A DNA stretch of 64,000 nucleotides from Aquila chrysaetos chrysaetos (Eukaryota > Chordata > Aves > Accipitriformes > Accipitridae): NCBI RefSeq assembly GCF_900496995.4, contig NC_044004.1, forward strand, positions 85,392,623-85,456,622. The letters are read 5' to 3'. Both the position numbers and the translations under genes were made by a program. Numbering within the stretch: the stretch's first letter is position 1; every line of letters begins with the position of its first letter. Of the stretch, positions 48,901 to 59,399 are shown one piece after another. The notes beneath the pieces are model-generated. The model was given only the letters and a program-made list of their open reading frames with translations. It ran no database searches and was not told where the DNA came from.

Positions 48901-50863
48901 TCAAATTGTAAGTCCTCTCTACCAAGTTACCCGGAAGAAGAATGATTTTAAATGGGGGCCTGAGCAACGACAAGCTTTTGAACAAATTAAGCGGGAGATT
49001 GTTCATGCAGTAGCTCTTGGGCCAGTCCGGGCAGGACAAGATGTTATAAATGTGCTCTACACTGCAGCTGGGGAGAATGGCCCTACCTGGAGCCTCTGGC
49101 AGAAAGCACCTGGGGAGACCCGAGGTCGACCCCTGGGGTTTTGGAGTCGGGGATACAGAGGATCCGAGGCTCATTATACTCCAACTGAAAAAGAGATATT
49201 GGCAGCATATGAAGGAGTTCGAGCCGCCTCAGAAGTGGTTGGTACTGAAACACAGCTCCTTTTAGCACCCCTACTGCCAGTGCTGGGCTGGATGTTCAAA
49301 GGGAAGGTCTCCTCTACACATCACGCGACTGATGCCACGTGGAGTAAGTGGGCCGCACTGATCACACAACGGGCTCGCATAGGAAACCCCAGTCGCCCAG
49401 GAATTGTGGAAGTGATCATGGACTGGCCAGAAGGCAAAAATTTTGGAATGTCGCCAGAGGAGGAGGTGACACGGGCTGAAGAGGCCCCGCTGTATAATAA
49501 ACTGCCAGAAAATGAGAGGCAATATGCTCTGTTCACTGATGGGTCCTGTCGCATTGTGGGAAAACATCGGAGGTGGAAGGCTGCTGTATGGAGTCCTACA
49601 CGACTAGTCGCAGAAACTGCTGAAGGAGAAGGTGAATCGAGTCAGTTTGCAGAGGTGAAAGCCATCCAGCTAGCGTTAGACATTGCTGAAAGAGAGAAAT
49701 GGCCAGTGCTCTATCTCTATACCGACTCATGGATGGTGGCAAATGCCCTATGGGGGTGGCTACAGCAATGGAAGAAGAGCAATTGGCAGCGCAGAGGTAA
49801 ACTCATCTGGGCTGCCGCACTGTGGCAAGATATTGCTGTTCGGATAGAGAAGCTAGTGGTAAAAGTACGCCACGTAGATGCTCATGTACCCAAGAGTCGG
49901 GCCACTGAAGAACATCAAAACAACCAGCAGGCAGATCAGGCCGCCAAGATTGAAGTGTCTCAGGTGGACCTGGATTGGCAACGTAGGGGTGAGTTATTTA
50001 TGGCTCAGTGGGCCCATGATACCTCGGGCCATCAGGGAAGAGATGCAACATATAGGTGGGCTCGCGATCGAGGGGTGGACTTAACCATGGACACTATCGC
50101 ACAGGTTATCCATGAATGTGAAACATGTGCTGCAATTAAGCAAGCCAAGCGACTGAAACCCCTGTCGTATGGAGGGCGATGGCTGAAATATAAACAGTGG
50201 GAGGCCTGGCAGATTGACTATATCACACTCCCACGAACCCGCCAAGGCAAGTGCCATGTGCTTACAATGGTGGAAGCAACCACTGGATGGCTGGAAACAT
50301 ATCCTGTGTCCCACGCCACTGCCCAGAACACTATCCTGGGCCTTGAAGAGAAAGTCTTATGGCAACACGGTACCCCAGAAAGAATCGAGTCAGACAACGG
50401 GACTCACTTCCGAAACAACCTCGTAGACACCTGGGCCAAAGAACATGGCATTGAGTGGGTATATCACATTCCTTATCACGCACCAGCCTCCGGAAAAATC
50501 GAACGGTACAATGGACTGCTGAAAACTACATTGAGAGCAATGGGGGGTGGAACTTTCAAACATTGGGATACACATTTAACAAAAGCCACCTGGTTAGTTA
50601 ATACTAGAGGATCCACCAATCGGGCGGGCCCCGCCCAACCAAGACTTCCACATACTGTAGAAGGGGATAAAGTTCCTGTAGTGCGCATGAGGAGTATGTT
50701 AGGAGAGACAGTCTGGGTTAGTCCTCCCTCACGCAGAGACAAACCCATCCAAGGGGTGGTTTTTGCTCAGGGACCTGGGTACACCTGGTGGGTGATGCAG
50801 AAGGATGGGGAAGTTCGATGTGTACCTCAGGGAGATTTGATTTTGGGAGAGAATAGCCAGTGA
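48901..50863 (+). pseudogene. pol 3' part: RT connection, RNase H, integrase
   Basis: The frame is open from 48,902 to a TGA ending at 50,863. RNase H shows FTDGS (Asp at 49,538) and YTDSW (Asp at 49,724). Integrase has an HHCC finger (first His at 50,015, CETC at 50,117-50,128) and a D,D-35-E core: Asp at 50,216, Asp in SDNGTH at 50,393, Glu in KIERYNG at 50,501. All catalytic residues are present. Cut off from its start by the LTR at 48,317-48,895, it no longer forms one protein with RT. No dUTPase and no env follow. Confidence 0.92.
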
Positions 50864-51389
50864 ACTAGGCTGTAGGATATTTAACTGCTAAATAACCTGC
50901 CAATGTATGTCATTGTATCTATAGTGTCTATATGCCATATCAAGGGTATTACTGTAAGAATTACCCAAATGACTGAAGAATGGACTTTGAAACTGAGCCA
51001 AGAACAACAGTGATAGAACTTGAACTGGCGCCCAGCAATTTCCTCAAGATCAACCTCTTCGACCTGCAGACCAAGGGTGTGGGTTGCATCAAATGTACCA
51101 GCCAGAAGTTCCAGAGACAGCATACAACAACCCAACACCTCACACCATCTCTCTTATCCTGAAGAAGTGTTACAACAGATGGAGCCTCAAAGTCATGGAC
51201 TAAATAAAATTGATGGACACATTGGAGGGATAACCCATTGACTAAGGGAATACTATTTGTATGTGTGTGTGTGTGGGGGGGGTCCATATACATATATATC
51301 TATATATAAGACAAGGAAAGTGGTAGCGGTTGATTGGAAAATGTAAGATCTGGGCATGATGTAAATAGTATAGAATAAGGGGTGGATAA
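50864..51389 (+). other. Provirus 3' non-coding region with candidate polypurine tract
   Basis: About 526 bp lie between the pol stop and the 3' LTR. There is no env-like frame. A short TG repeat and G run lie near 51,259-51,282. A modest purine tract (AATAAGGGGTGGATAA) abuts the LTR and is the likely plus-strand primer. Confidence 0.7.
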
Positions 51390-51830
51390 TGTCCTGGGTT
51401 CAGCTGGGATAGAGTTAATTTTTACAGGAACCTGGGAGGTGGGGGGGGCATAGCCCGGGCAGCTGACCTGAACTAGCCAAGGAGCTATTCCATACCATGT
51501 GACATAATGCTCAGTATATACATGGGGAGTGGGCCGGGGGGAGGGGGCTCCTGCTCTCGACTTTCGGTGGGGGAAGTGGCGGAGCGTCGGGTCCCGGGTG
51601 GTGAGCAGTTGCACTGTGCATCACTCTTTTCTGTATACTCTTTCATTAGTACCGTCGTTGTTGTAACTTTTTTTGCGTTGTCCCAGTAAACTGCCCTTAT
51701 CCCAACCCTCGAGGTTCCAGTTTTTTTTCTTTTCTCTCCTCCGTCTCCCCCCTATCCCACCGGAGGGGGCGGGAGGAGTGAGCGAGCGGCTGCGTGGTCC
51801 TTTGTTACCGGCTGGGCTGAAACCACCACA
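51390..51830 (+). repeat. 3' LTR of the provirus
   Basis: 441 bp matching the 5' LTR except for four substitutions (including CCACCACA for CCACGACA at the very end) and a 3-bp deletion in a GTT run. It is followed by the CCTAG target duplication. Confidence 0.96.
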
Positions 51831-51835
51831 CCTAG

Positions 51836-53149
51836 AGTGTGGAATTTTGACTTCAGTTGGAAAGAGATTTTCCAAAATGGAAGTCTTTCTCACTCAAAGA
51901 AAGTTTGTTGTATGAACTTCCCATCAGAGTGGATCTTCAGGGGTGATTGCCTTGACAGTAGAAGTCATAGGCAACAAGACTTCTCACTCTCTTTTAAAAA
52001 AAAAAAACCAAACCGAAGTCAGTTTCCTTCCAAAGACCCAAGCCCAGAGCACATCTTCCTAAAGTTGATGGCATCGCAGGTCTTTGGGTTCTCAGTTGTA
52101 ACAGTTGAGATATCATAAAAATATGTTACTCTGCATGCTTTACTACAGCCAAAAGCATTAGGAAATCCGCCTGTCCTTTTTGGTAGTCTGAGGTATTGCA
52201 GCACTGGGGATTTTTTTGTTTTCTAAAAGTAAAACTATATGAAGGATCTCTTATCTCACTGATTTTTCTATCATAAATGAAACTTTAAAAAAAAAAGTTA
52301 AAATTGTATTATTTACAAACTGACTTGCATTGTTTAAACTGTAACTGCCAAATAGCTGTAGCATATAATTTATTAGGTTTAACTAAGCAGTTAGGTATTT
52401 TTCTAAATGTTTAAGAAGAGAGGCAACTGAATGTTATGGGGTTGTTTTCGTGATGTTGTGACAGAGTGCTCTGAAGTATTTTATTGCTGTCTGGCTTTCC
52501 ATGGTGCTTTTCCCTGGCAGTTCAGTAGCATCTCTGTTGGGCAGTGCAGCTGGCCAGGTGTCTGTCCTCATGGAGTAACACTCACAACCCCTGCCCCACC
52601 CCCCCCATGTCACATTGTAACTGTGGATTTTGTAGATAAACAATTTAATGGTATCAATTCACAGCTATGCAAGTTAAGTTAATGCAAAGGAAAATCAATT
52701 TCTTTGATAGTATAAATAGTTTTATTGCATGTATATAACCATTTGCAGACTTCTTAGTATAAAGTGAATTATTGAGATATATTCTTTTTTTTTGATTTTG
52801 CTGTTTGAAGTTTTCCAGTTCACTTTCAGCTGTATTGACCAAGCAAGCAAGATGCAAAGCAGCAGCAGCAACGCAAGGGCTGTAGCTGTTGCGGTGGATC
52901 CGTAAGCGTAGATTATGATTGTGTACGACCTCGTCCCGCAGCCTCCCGGGGTTCTCTCCCTGCAGCAGTGCTGTAAGGAAGGGAGGAGACGTTTTTCAAC
53001 CCCGGCAAGAGTGTTTACTTGTGTGCTAAGAAGGTGTTCAAAATGGTATCAGTTAGCCTAAATGCTGATTTTAAGAGTTCAAATCACTCATTTAAAGGAG
53101 GTGGTGTATTTCGAGCTGACCTGTTTACCTGGAATCCTCCTTTAGCTCA
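51836..53149. other. AT-rich flank of the provirus, no gene recognised
   Basis: Mostly AT-rich sequence without recognisable coding content. One short segment with good splice signals (52,819-52,901) is listed separately. The sequence immediately left of the provirus is the other half of the same pre-insertion locus. Confidence 0.5.
52819..52901 (+). other. Candidate 83-nt exon with internal ATG
   Basis: The segment is preceded by a GTTTGAAGTTTTCCAG acceptor and followed by a GTAAGC donor. One frame is open throughout and contains an ATG starting MQSSSSNARAVAVAVDP. I cannot assign it to a protein family. If real, it and 42,350-42,428 could be exons of one + strand gene with the provirus in its intron. 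This is weak evidence. Confidence 0.2.
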
Positions 53150-53347
53150 GTGACTCTTCTTGTGCAACCCCAGCCTCCGCTGGCAGGGCGGTATGAGAAG
53201 CTGGAAGGTCCTTGACTTAGTATAAACCCTGCTTGGCAACAACTAAAGCGTCGGTGTGTTGTCAACGTTATTCTCGTCCTAAAACCAAAATGGCCCTGTA
53301 CCAGCTACTCGGAAGAAAATTAACTTTATTCCAGCCAAAACCAGGAC
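53150..53347 (-). mobile_element. LTR fragment, antisense, ERVL-like family
   Basis: The right part resembles the 5' half of the nested LTR read on the minus strand: TATGAGAAGCTGGAAGGTCC through TGTACCAGCTACTCGGAAG to a CCAGGACA end. It is clearly more diverged, and the other LTR half is missing. No target duplication was found, so it is an older truncated copy. Confidence 0.8.
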
Positions 53348-54019
53348 AACCCCAACCCCCCTGATTCTGGGTCTGCAACAGGGGAAAAAAAAACAAACGA
53401 ATTTGGGACTCCTGGGAAAGCCAAATCCGCCTGGATCTGTGCAGCTGGAAAGGAAAAATCCCACCCCGTTTTCACGCGCAAAACCACAACCAAAAGATCA
53501 CCCCTTTTTATGTTGTGGAAAAGCACTGAAACACACCCCAAACTGAGTATTTTGAAAAAGCAAAAAACTCGCCAGTTTGGGGAAGATTGGGGGCGAAGCA
53601 CAGGCAGTTTGAGGGGCATTGCTGGGGGTCCTCCCAGTGTGGATGATCTGGTGTGGATTCTCTGTTGCGGGTTATCCCAGGTGAGTTACCTGCTGTGGAT
53701 CATCCCGGGTGGACTCCCTGGGGTAGGTCATCCCCGCCCGTGTCCCCCCATGCACCTTTGTACCCTCACCTACCCTCCCCCCGTGTGTGTTTCTCCCCCA
53801 TGTGCCCCCCGTTGCTCCGGCCCGCCCCCTTCACCCACGCGAGTTTTTAACCTGCGCGAGTTGTTCCCCCCCCCGCATGCCCTGCTCTCCTCTCTCCTGC
53901 GCTGCCCCCCCCCCGGCCCTTTCCCTCCTCCATATTCCACACCACCCCCCCTGCCCCATGATCCATCAGGCTTCAGACCCCTGGCATGCTGCCTGCACCC
54001 CATTCTCTGTCATTTTTTT
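53348..54019. other. C-rich sequence between two LTR fragments
   Basis: No coding match. Several C runs and a loose repeat of the TGTGGATNATCCNGGTG type lie around 53,640-53,730. It may be internal or LTR sequence of an unrecognised retroelement, since LTR fragments lie on both sides. Confidence 0.4.
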
Positions 54020-54199
54020 CTTCTTTTCCTTACAAGTTGTTATTGTTCTTGTTTCTTTTTAATGATTAAACTGGTTTTGTGTCCAGCCACGAGTTTTCTC
54101 ACTTTCGCCCTTCCAATTGTCTCCCCGTCCCACTGGCGGGGGGGGAGCGACTGAGCGGTCGCGTGGGGCTTCGTTGCCGGCTGGCGTTAGACCACGACA
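54020..54199 (+). mobile_element. LTR fragment, 3' end, ERVL-like family
   Basis: The final 180 bp match the 3' part of this LTR type: an ATTAAAC polyadenylation region, CACGAGTTTTCTCACTTTCG, a GGGGGGGAGCGACTGAGCGG stretch, and an AGACCACGACA end. The 5' part was not found. It has the opposite orientation to the fragment at 53,150. Confidence 0.8.
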
Positions 54200-55289
54200 C
54201 GAGGTGAGTCGCAAGCCCTGCCTGGCTAATGCTGGAGGCTCTCTGCATTCCTCCTGCCGTCTTGACGGGCCGTCCTTGTTCTTCATTGCCGCTTTATAGC
54301 GAGCGCCTCTTGCTCCGTAAGCAGCAGTACTCGGGCCGTGCAGGTGCTGCACGTTGCAGACAGCAAAGGGCAATTGTGACGCTTGCTGGGGGGAGCGGCA
54401 AGGGGTGCGGAGCCACGCTCCTGTAGGGAGCAAAGATGGAACCTCGAGGGCTCTGCGGTCATCGGCCGAGAACGTCTACTATCCCGACGCGCCGCTTTGC
54501 TTTCCCTGCTTCACGTCTAATTACTTTGCACGCCGGAGGGCGGGGCGGTAAGTAACACCGTGCAGCGTCTCTTCGATAAGAGACAAGCCCTGCACAAGAA
54601 GCCTTGCGTGCGTGCAGGATTAGGAGAGCAGAGTTGTGATAGCACAGAGGTGAGGAAAGGTGCGCCCCACCCCAACAGAGCCCCAGGATCGCCAGGGTAT
54701 CATCGCTCGCTTGCAGGTGGGCCGCTCGCATCCGGTCCGCTGGGATGCGCCGTTTCCTGCTGAACAGAGCTGCCCCCCTGGCACGAGGCAGCTTTGGGTC
54801 TCTTGTGGCCTGCCTTCAGGCTGTCACCTGAACCAGGCGTTTGTTTTTTTTTTTTTTTTTTTTTTTTTTTAATCTCTCGCCAGCATCTGCTGACTGGCTG
54901 CTGTCACTCCCAGAACCCTGATGCTGCATGCAGATGGATACAGCAGTCCCTGGGGCTTGGTCCAGGGGAACCCCCCGTCCCCCCTGCCCTTGCAGGTTCC
55001 CTGTGCTGCTTCTCCTGTCTAGATAATGGGGTGGGGGGGCAGGGACAGAAGCAACCGCCCGAATTGTCTGTTCTTTGTGCTTGACTGCTGTAACCGCTCC
55101 AGCCCCTCGGGTGCTTTTTGGAAGGGAGGCAATGAAGGTGACTGCCCGGGCTGCGAGTGGGGAAAGGGCAGGGCAATGTAAGCCCCGTGCCCCCAGTAAG
55201 TAGTTACCGCCTGTGGCTGGTCTCTACTGGGTTGAGCTGTCAGTCATCTCTCCTGCAGCTGATGCTCAGAAGAGGATCGTTGCGGGGAT
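54200..55289. other. GC-rising flank, nothing recognised
   Basis: No coding match. A T27 run lies at 54,844-54,870. The sequence becomes GC-rich toward the tandem array. Confidence 0.5.
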
Positions 55290-56130
55290 GCGGATGCTGC
55301 TGCGTGGCGACCGAAGGAGGGAACTGCGTTCTGGAGGCGCACATGCGCGGAGGCGTGCGTGGCTGGGCCCCCGCTGTTGCCTGGCAAGCGGGGCGCAGTA
55401 CGGCAGCTGGGGAGGAGCGCATGCGCGGTAGCGCCTTAAACGGCTCTCGCCGCTGTCGCCTGGCAACCACGACGCCGCACAGCTGCTCGGGAGCCGCGCA
55501 TGCGCGGTGGCGCTTTTTGCCGCCCTCCTGCTGTTGCCTGGCAACCGCGACGCCGTGCAAGCTGCTCGGGAGCCGCGCAAGCGTGGTGGCGGCGCGTTTC
55601 GCCAGCGCTCTCTTCCGCCACCTATTGACCAAAGTTCGGTACTGCAGCTGGGAGCCGCGCATGCGCGCTGGCGCGCCGCGCCAAGCCCTCGCAGCTGCCA
55701 CCCTGCGACCAATGCTCGGTACTGCAGGACGGAGGCTGCGAGTGCGCGGGGCTGCCCCTGTCCTGCACGTGCCGTCCGACGGTAACGGCAATGCGGCACC
55801 GGCGGGAGGTGCCGCCGCGCTCGTTGCTTCCTCCCGGTAAGGAAACGCCGCTGCCGCCCCAGGCGCGCGGTGTCGGCGGGCGCTCGGCGCGCAAAGCGCG
55901 GAACCGCAGCGCCGGGGCCGCCCCTGGGCACGCGCGTCCCGCCGTCCTCTCGCTGCTGCTGCCGCCTCGTGGCCGAAGCGCGGAACTGCAGCGCCGGCAC
56001 GGCCCGGGTGCGCAGCAGCAGCGCCGCCGCCGCCTCCGCTGCTGCCGCCTTGTGGCCAAAGCGCGGTACTGCAGCCCGGCGGTCGCGCGCCGGCTCCCGC
56101 CCCTCCGGCGCATGCGCGGTCCCCGGGAGC
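55290..56130. repeat. Imperfect tandem array of ~80-bp units with NRF1-, RFX- and CTCF-like motifs
   Basis: About ten diverged units share a fixed order: an X-box-like or GCCNCC block, then CGGTACTGCAGC, then GCGCATGCGC. GCGCATGCGC or a close variant recurs near 55,337, then at 55,417, 55,496, 55,575, 55,657 and 55,737, a 79-82 bp spacing. CGGTACTGCAG-like cores recur at 55,634, 55,714, 55,896, 55,978 and 56,061. X-box-like palindromes start at 55,376, 55,455 and 55,533; the last is a perfect GTTGCCTGGCAAC. Later units replace it with GCCGCCTTGTGGCC, which resembles half of a CTCF site. A minisatellite origin with promoter function is inferred. Confidence 0.85.
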
Positions 56131-57300
56131 AGCGTGGCGGCGCGCAGGGCGCGGGTCTCGGCGGCAGCGGGCGAGCGCCGGGACCGCGGGTGAGGCGAGC
56201 GATCCCCTCCGGCGGGGGCGAGGGCGAGGGCGGGGGCGGGGGGTGCCTCCTGCCCGCTGGCCGCCCGGGGCTGCCGGGCCGGGAAGCTGCGAAGCGGCCG
56301 CCGCGGCAGGCTCCCGGTCCGCCGGAGGCGAGCCGGGCCAGGGCAGCGCCGGGGAGTTCCCCGAGAGCCGCCGGTAGAAGGGAAGAGGGGACGGAGGCGC
56401 GCACCCCCCAGGCGCGGCCAGCGGGCGCCTCCCCGAGTCGCCAGAGCTCCCCCGGCGCCTCCCCCGGCTCCGCTCGGGCCGTGCGGCTGCCCCCAGCTCC
56501 AGCCCCTCCCCTGAAGCCTGTGCTGTGGCCGCAGGCAGCCCCCGAGCCCTGTCGTGAGGGCAGCGAGCTGGCCCTCAGTGCATCTCCAGAAGCCTCTGCA
56601 GAAGGAGGGGCTCTGGCCAGGGGCGATCTGCGGTAATGAGTCGATGCTTCTCTTTCGCAGAGGCTGCACTGAGGGCATGGTTGTCTTTTCCTCCCTTGGG
56701 GATGCCGTTGACTGCAGCAGCCTCAGGCTTGCGTGGGCTGTCTCTGCCTGGCCTCCCTCTCCGCGCGGCGCGGGCGCGGGAGCACAAAGGGACAGGCGGG
56801 GCACTTACCGGCTGTGGGCAGGAGCTGCTGCGGCTGAAGCTGGCGAGGCCAGAGAAAGGTAGAGAAGAAGGAACGGAAGGCCGGCCGGCCGGCAGCTGCC
56901 TCCCGCTGCAGGCAAGAGAGAGCCTGCCTCTCCGCGTGTGGAAGGATCCCTCCTCGTAGTCCGCAGCAGGTCAGACTGCCGAGGTGCGCTGCAGGGTCCG
57001 TATGCAGCACCGACGGTGCCGTACGGCCACGTAGCGTGCGAGCGAGCGAGGCTCTGTGCCTAGGAAGCCTCGTCTTGCAAGACCTGTGAGACGCGTGTTC
57101 TCCTAGGGGGAGGAGGACAGCCGTGCAGCCGGAGTTACAGCAGAGGAGGGGAGCGGGAGAGGAGCAGAAAGAAGCGTCTGAACTGGCAAATTCTCCTGGC
57201 AGCGCCAAGAACAAGAGCTGTGGTGAGCCTCGGGGCCCTGTCTCTCTCCCCTCTTCTGCGTTCCGGTCCCTCCCTGGCCCTGCCCGGCCCCCTCTCTTTC
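56131..57300. promoter_or_regulatory. CpG island, probable promoter region of an unidentified gene
   Basis: Continuous CpG-rich sequence follows the tandem array. Long open frames on both strands reflect low stop-codon frequency in GC-rich DNA. A candidate spliced segment lies at 57,107-57,222. Neither strand shows a recognisable protein. Confidence 0.45.
57107..57222 (+). other. Candidate 116-nt exon downstream of CpG island
   Basis: The acceptor GTGTTCTCCTAG precedes it and the donor GTGAGC follows. One frame is open across it, hydrophilic and Glu/Ser-rich (around EEQKEASELANSPGSAKNKS), which looks more protein-like than its GC-rich surroundings. I cannot assign a family. Confidence 0.25.
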
Positions 57301-57315
57301 CCACACCGCTGCCTC

Positions 57316-57336
57316 TTTTTTTTTTTTTTTTTTTTT
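57316..57336. repeat. Poly(T) run, T21
   Basis: Twenty-one consecutive Ts within a pyrimidine-rich stretch. Confidence 0.95.
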
Positions 57337-59399
57337 CCCCTCCTTTCCTCCCTTGTACCTCTGATACTGAAAAGCCGGTCGAAGAAACTCTCTAAGGCTC
57401 GTTTTGGAGTTTTAGAAAGCAGGCATTCTTCACTGCAGCGCTGGATGCACGGGGGATAGTTCCACCTAGCGCGCGTGCCACAGGTTTAGCACACACAGGT
57501 TCTATAGAAGAACTAATTGCATATTAATCAGATTAGTATACGTATACATAAAAACGATGGCAACCGATTATCACAGTACTGCCTACATCCAATCATGCGC
57601 AATGAAGGATCCGTTTGAGACGAAGGGCTGCTTTTGCGACCGCCGACCCATTTGAAGTTCCTGCTGGCTGTCCTCAAAGTCTTTATTCTTGTCCTTGTTC
57701 TTTGATCTTGAAGCTTAACGCAGTTTCAATCGCACGTGGTCAGTTTCAGCATTGTTCTCATCTAGTGCACAGGAACATCTAGTCCTAAGAGCAAAGAACT
57801 GCAAAACTTGTGAGTACCTACCTCTGCTAGTTAACTGCTTGGCTATACTTTTGTCTACTGTTTCAATCATCGTGTTAGTGTAAGATTTCTAATAATTATT
57901 TACCAAATCTCACTTTTACAGTCACCTAGCAGCAAACCAGTTTCCACGGCTGGTACAAAACATTAAAACCATCCAAATATTTAGACGTGCCATACAGAAT
58001 GTATGGACATATGCTATCAGAGGTGTCCCAGGGGCAGGGGGAGCGTCGGGGGGGGGGGGGGGGGCCCCGAGCCCCGGAGCGGACTCGCTGGCAGGACTCG
58101 TTAGGCGCGCGACTGGCTGAACGAACGCTGGCTGTCCGTCCCCGTTGCGCTCCGGGCTGCGTTTGCGCTCCCTTTGCACGGGGCGAGGGGCCGTGAGGGA
58201 GCCCAGGGGAGGAGGAGGTGAGGCGCTGGGGGGGTCGGGCCATGCCCCCCCTGTTCCTGCTGGGCTCCAGCTGTTGCAAATATTCTGGTAAAGAAATCAA
58301 AATTTAATCACGTAGAAGAGTTAGGTTTGATTAAGAAGTAAAATTGTGAAGCATAACGTATAGGATTGTTAAGTGTGAAATATAGTAACCTGATTCGTGT
58401 CAATATAAAACAACGATAGGGCCGCATGGTGAATGTGACCCTTTCTGCATATGTAATCTTTAACCGTTTTGCTTGATCTTGTATAACCGTAGGCCTAAGG
58501 GAAGTAGGAGAGTATGTATATAGTTCTTGCTTCCTGCAAAAGCCATATAACAGTAGGGAATTACAAAAGTTGGAAACGAAATAAAATCAGACATCAAGTA
58601 GAAATCGAAAAATACTTCACACGGTCTCTCGGAAGTAGCGGAATCCTATAGTTGCAAAGGTTTAAAGAAAAAGGGGGGGGGGATTGATATAGAGAACAAA
58701 CTGCTTATTGCTTAATGATTGTCTCTCTGTAACTTTACATACCCAGGACTGGTGTTTGTCAAGGATTAAGCCTGTCAGAGACTGGTACTTAGGAATGATG
58801 AGCAAGAAGGAACCAAGAGCGATCACAAGACTTAATTAAGTGTTCGATGAATTTACGATCTTGTTAAGAAAACGCAAGTAGAGGCCTTGCTTGAATAGAT
58901 AAGGCCGGAAAAGATAAGAACTCCTGCCTTTTGTTCCCATCCTTGTAGATAATTTAGCTTAAACTAACCTACGGTGCTATACCACTAATGAGAACTTAGA
59001 TAATAAGAACACTAACAAGCACTAAGGTATCAAAACATGTAAAGGACCATACTGCGCAGAATCACCTGAGGAGGGTCAAATAGCGGACAAGTGAGGAACA
59101 CTATGGAAGACCACCAGAGGACTCCTGAAGACCACCAGAGACCTTCCATGTGCCTGCGTAAAGGACATTTACATATGTTAATAGTTTCCCGGGAAAACTA
59201 ATGAATATGTATAACATTTCTCAGGAATCTAGTGAATATGTATGTAGAACCTGTACTTAACCTGCACAATTAGACCTGACGGGGTGTGCCTTGGTAGAGC
59301 AGAGGCTCCCAGTGCACCCAGCGCTGTTTGCTTGCCTCTATGCATATAATAAATTGTAAACTTTAATTAGAATCCTGTTTTGGACGTGATCATTTTTCA
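57337..59399. other. Mixed sequence, possible old LTR material
   Basis: No gene recognised. G17 lies at 58,048-58,064 in a GC-rich patch. The stretch from about 59,030 to 59,400 resembles a retroviral U3-R-U5 region: CCCAGCGCTG followed by AATAAA at 59,348-59,353. It may be an older LTR, but I cannot define its ends. Confidence 0.4.

Larger units (their letters stand above)
44901..51830 (+). mobile_element. Env-less ERVL-like provirus, nearly complete, young
   Basis: A 6.93-kb provirus is flanked by CCTAG at 44,896-44,900 and 51,831-51,835. Its order is 5' LTR, Lys-type primer binding site, gag, protease, reverse transcriptase, RNase H, integrase, about 526 bp without env, then 3' LTR. The 5-bp duplication, lack of env and RT style (LGVKWQ..., FLGVVGFWRMHIP) fit class III (ERVL) elements. 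The LTRs differ by four substitutions and one 3-bp indel in about 441 bp, so insertion was recent. A 579-bp antisense solo LTR (48,317-48,895) interrupts pol. It looks incapable of expressing an intact Pol now. Confidence 0.95.

Noticed and set aside
50980-51162. Possible env-like or accessory ORF at the provirus 3' end
   Set aside because: Only 60 codons, no signal peptide, fusion peptide or transmembrane segment; better treated as non-coding.
55791-56636. 281-codon + strand open frame
   Set aside because: Same GC-rich region and composition; Arg/Gly/Pro low complexity with no domain. An open frame is expected by chance here.
55266-56804. 512-codon open frame on the minus strand
   Set aside because: It reads through the ~80-bp tandem array and CpG island, where stop codons are rare. 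The peptide is an Arg/Ala/Pro-rich periodic sequence with no family resemblance, and the opposite strand has similar long frames.
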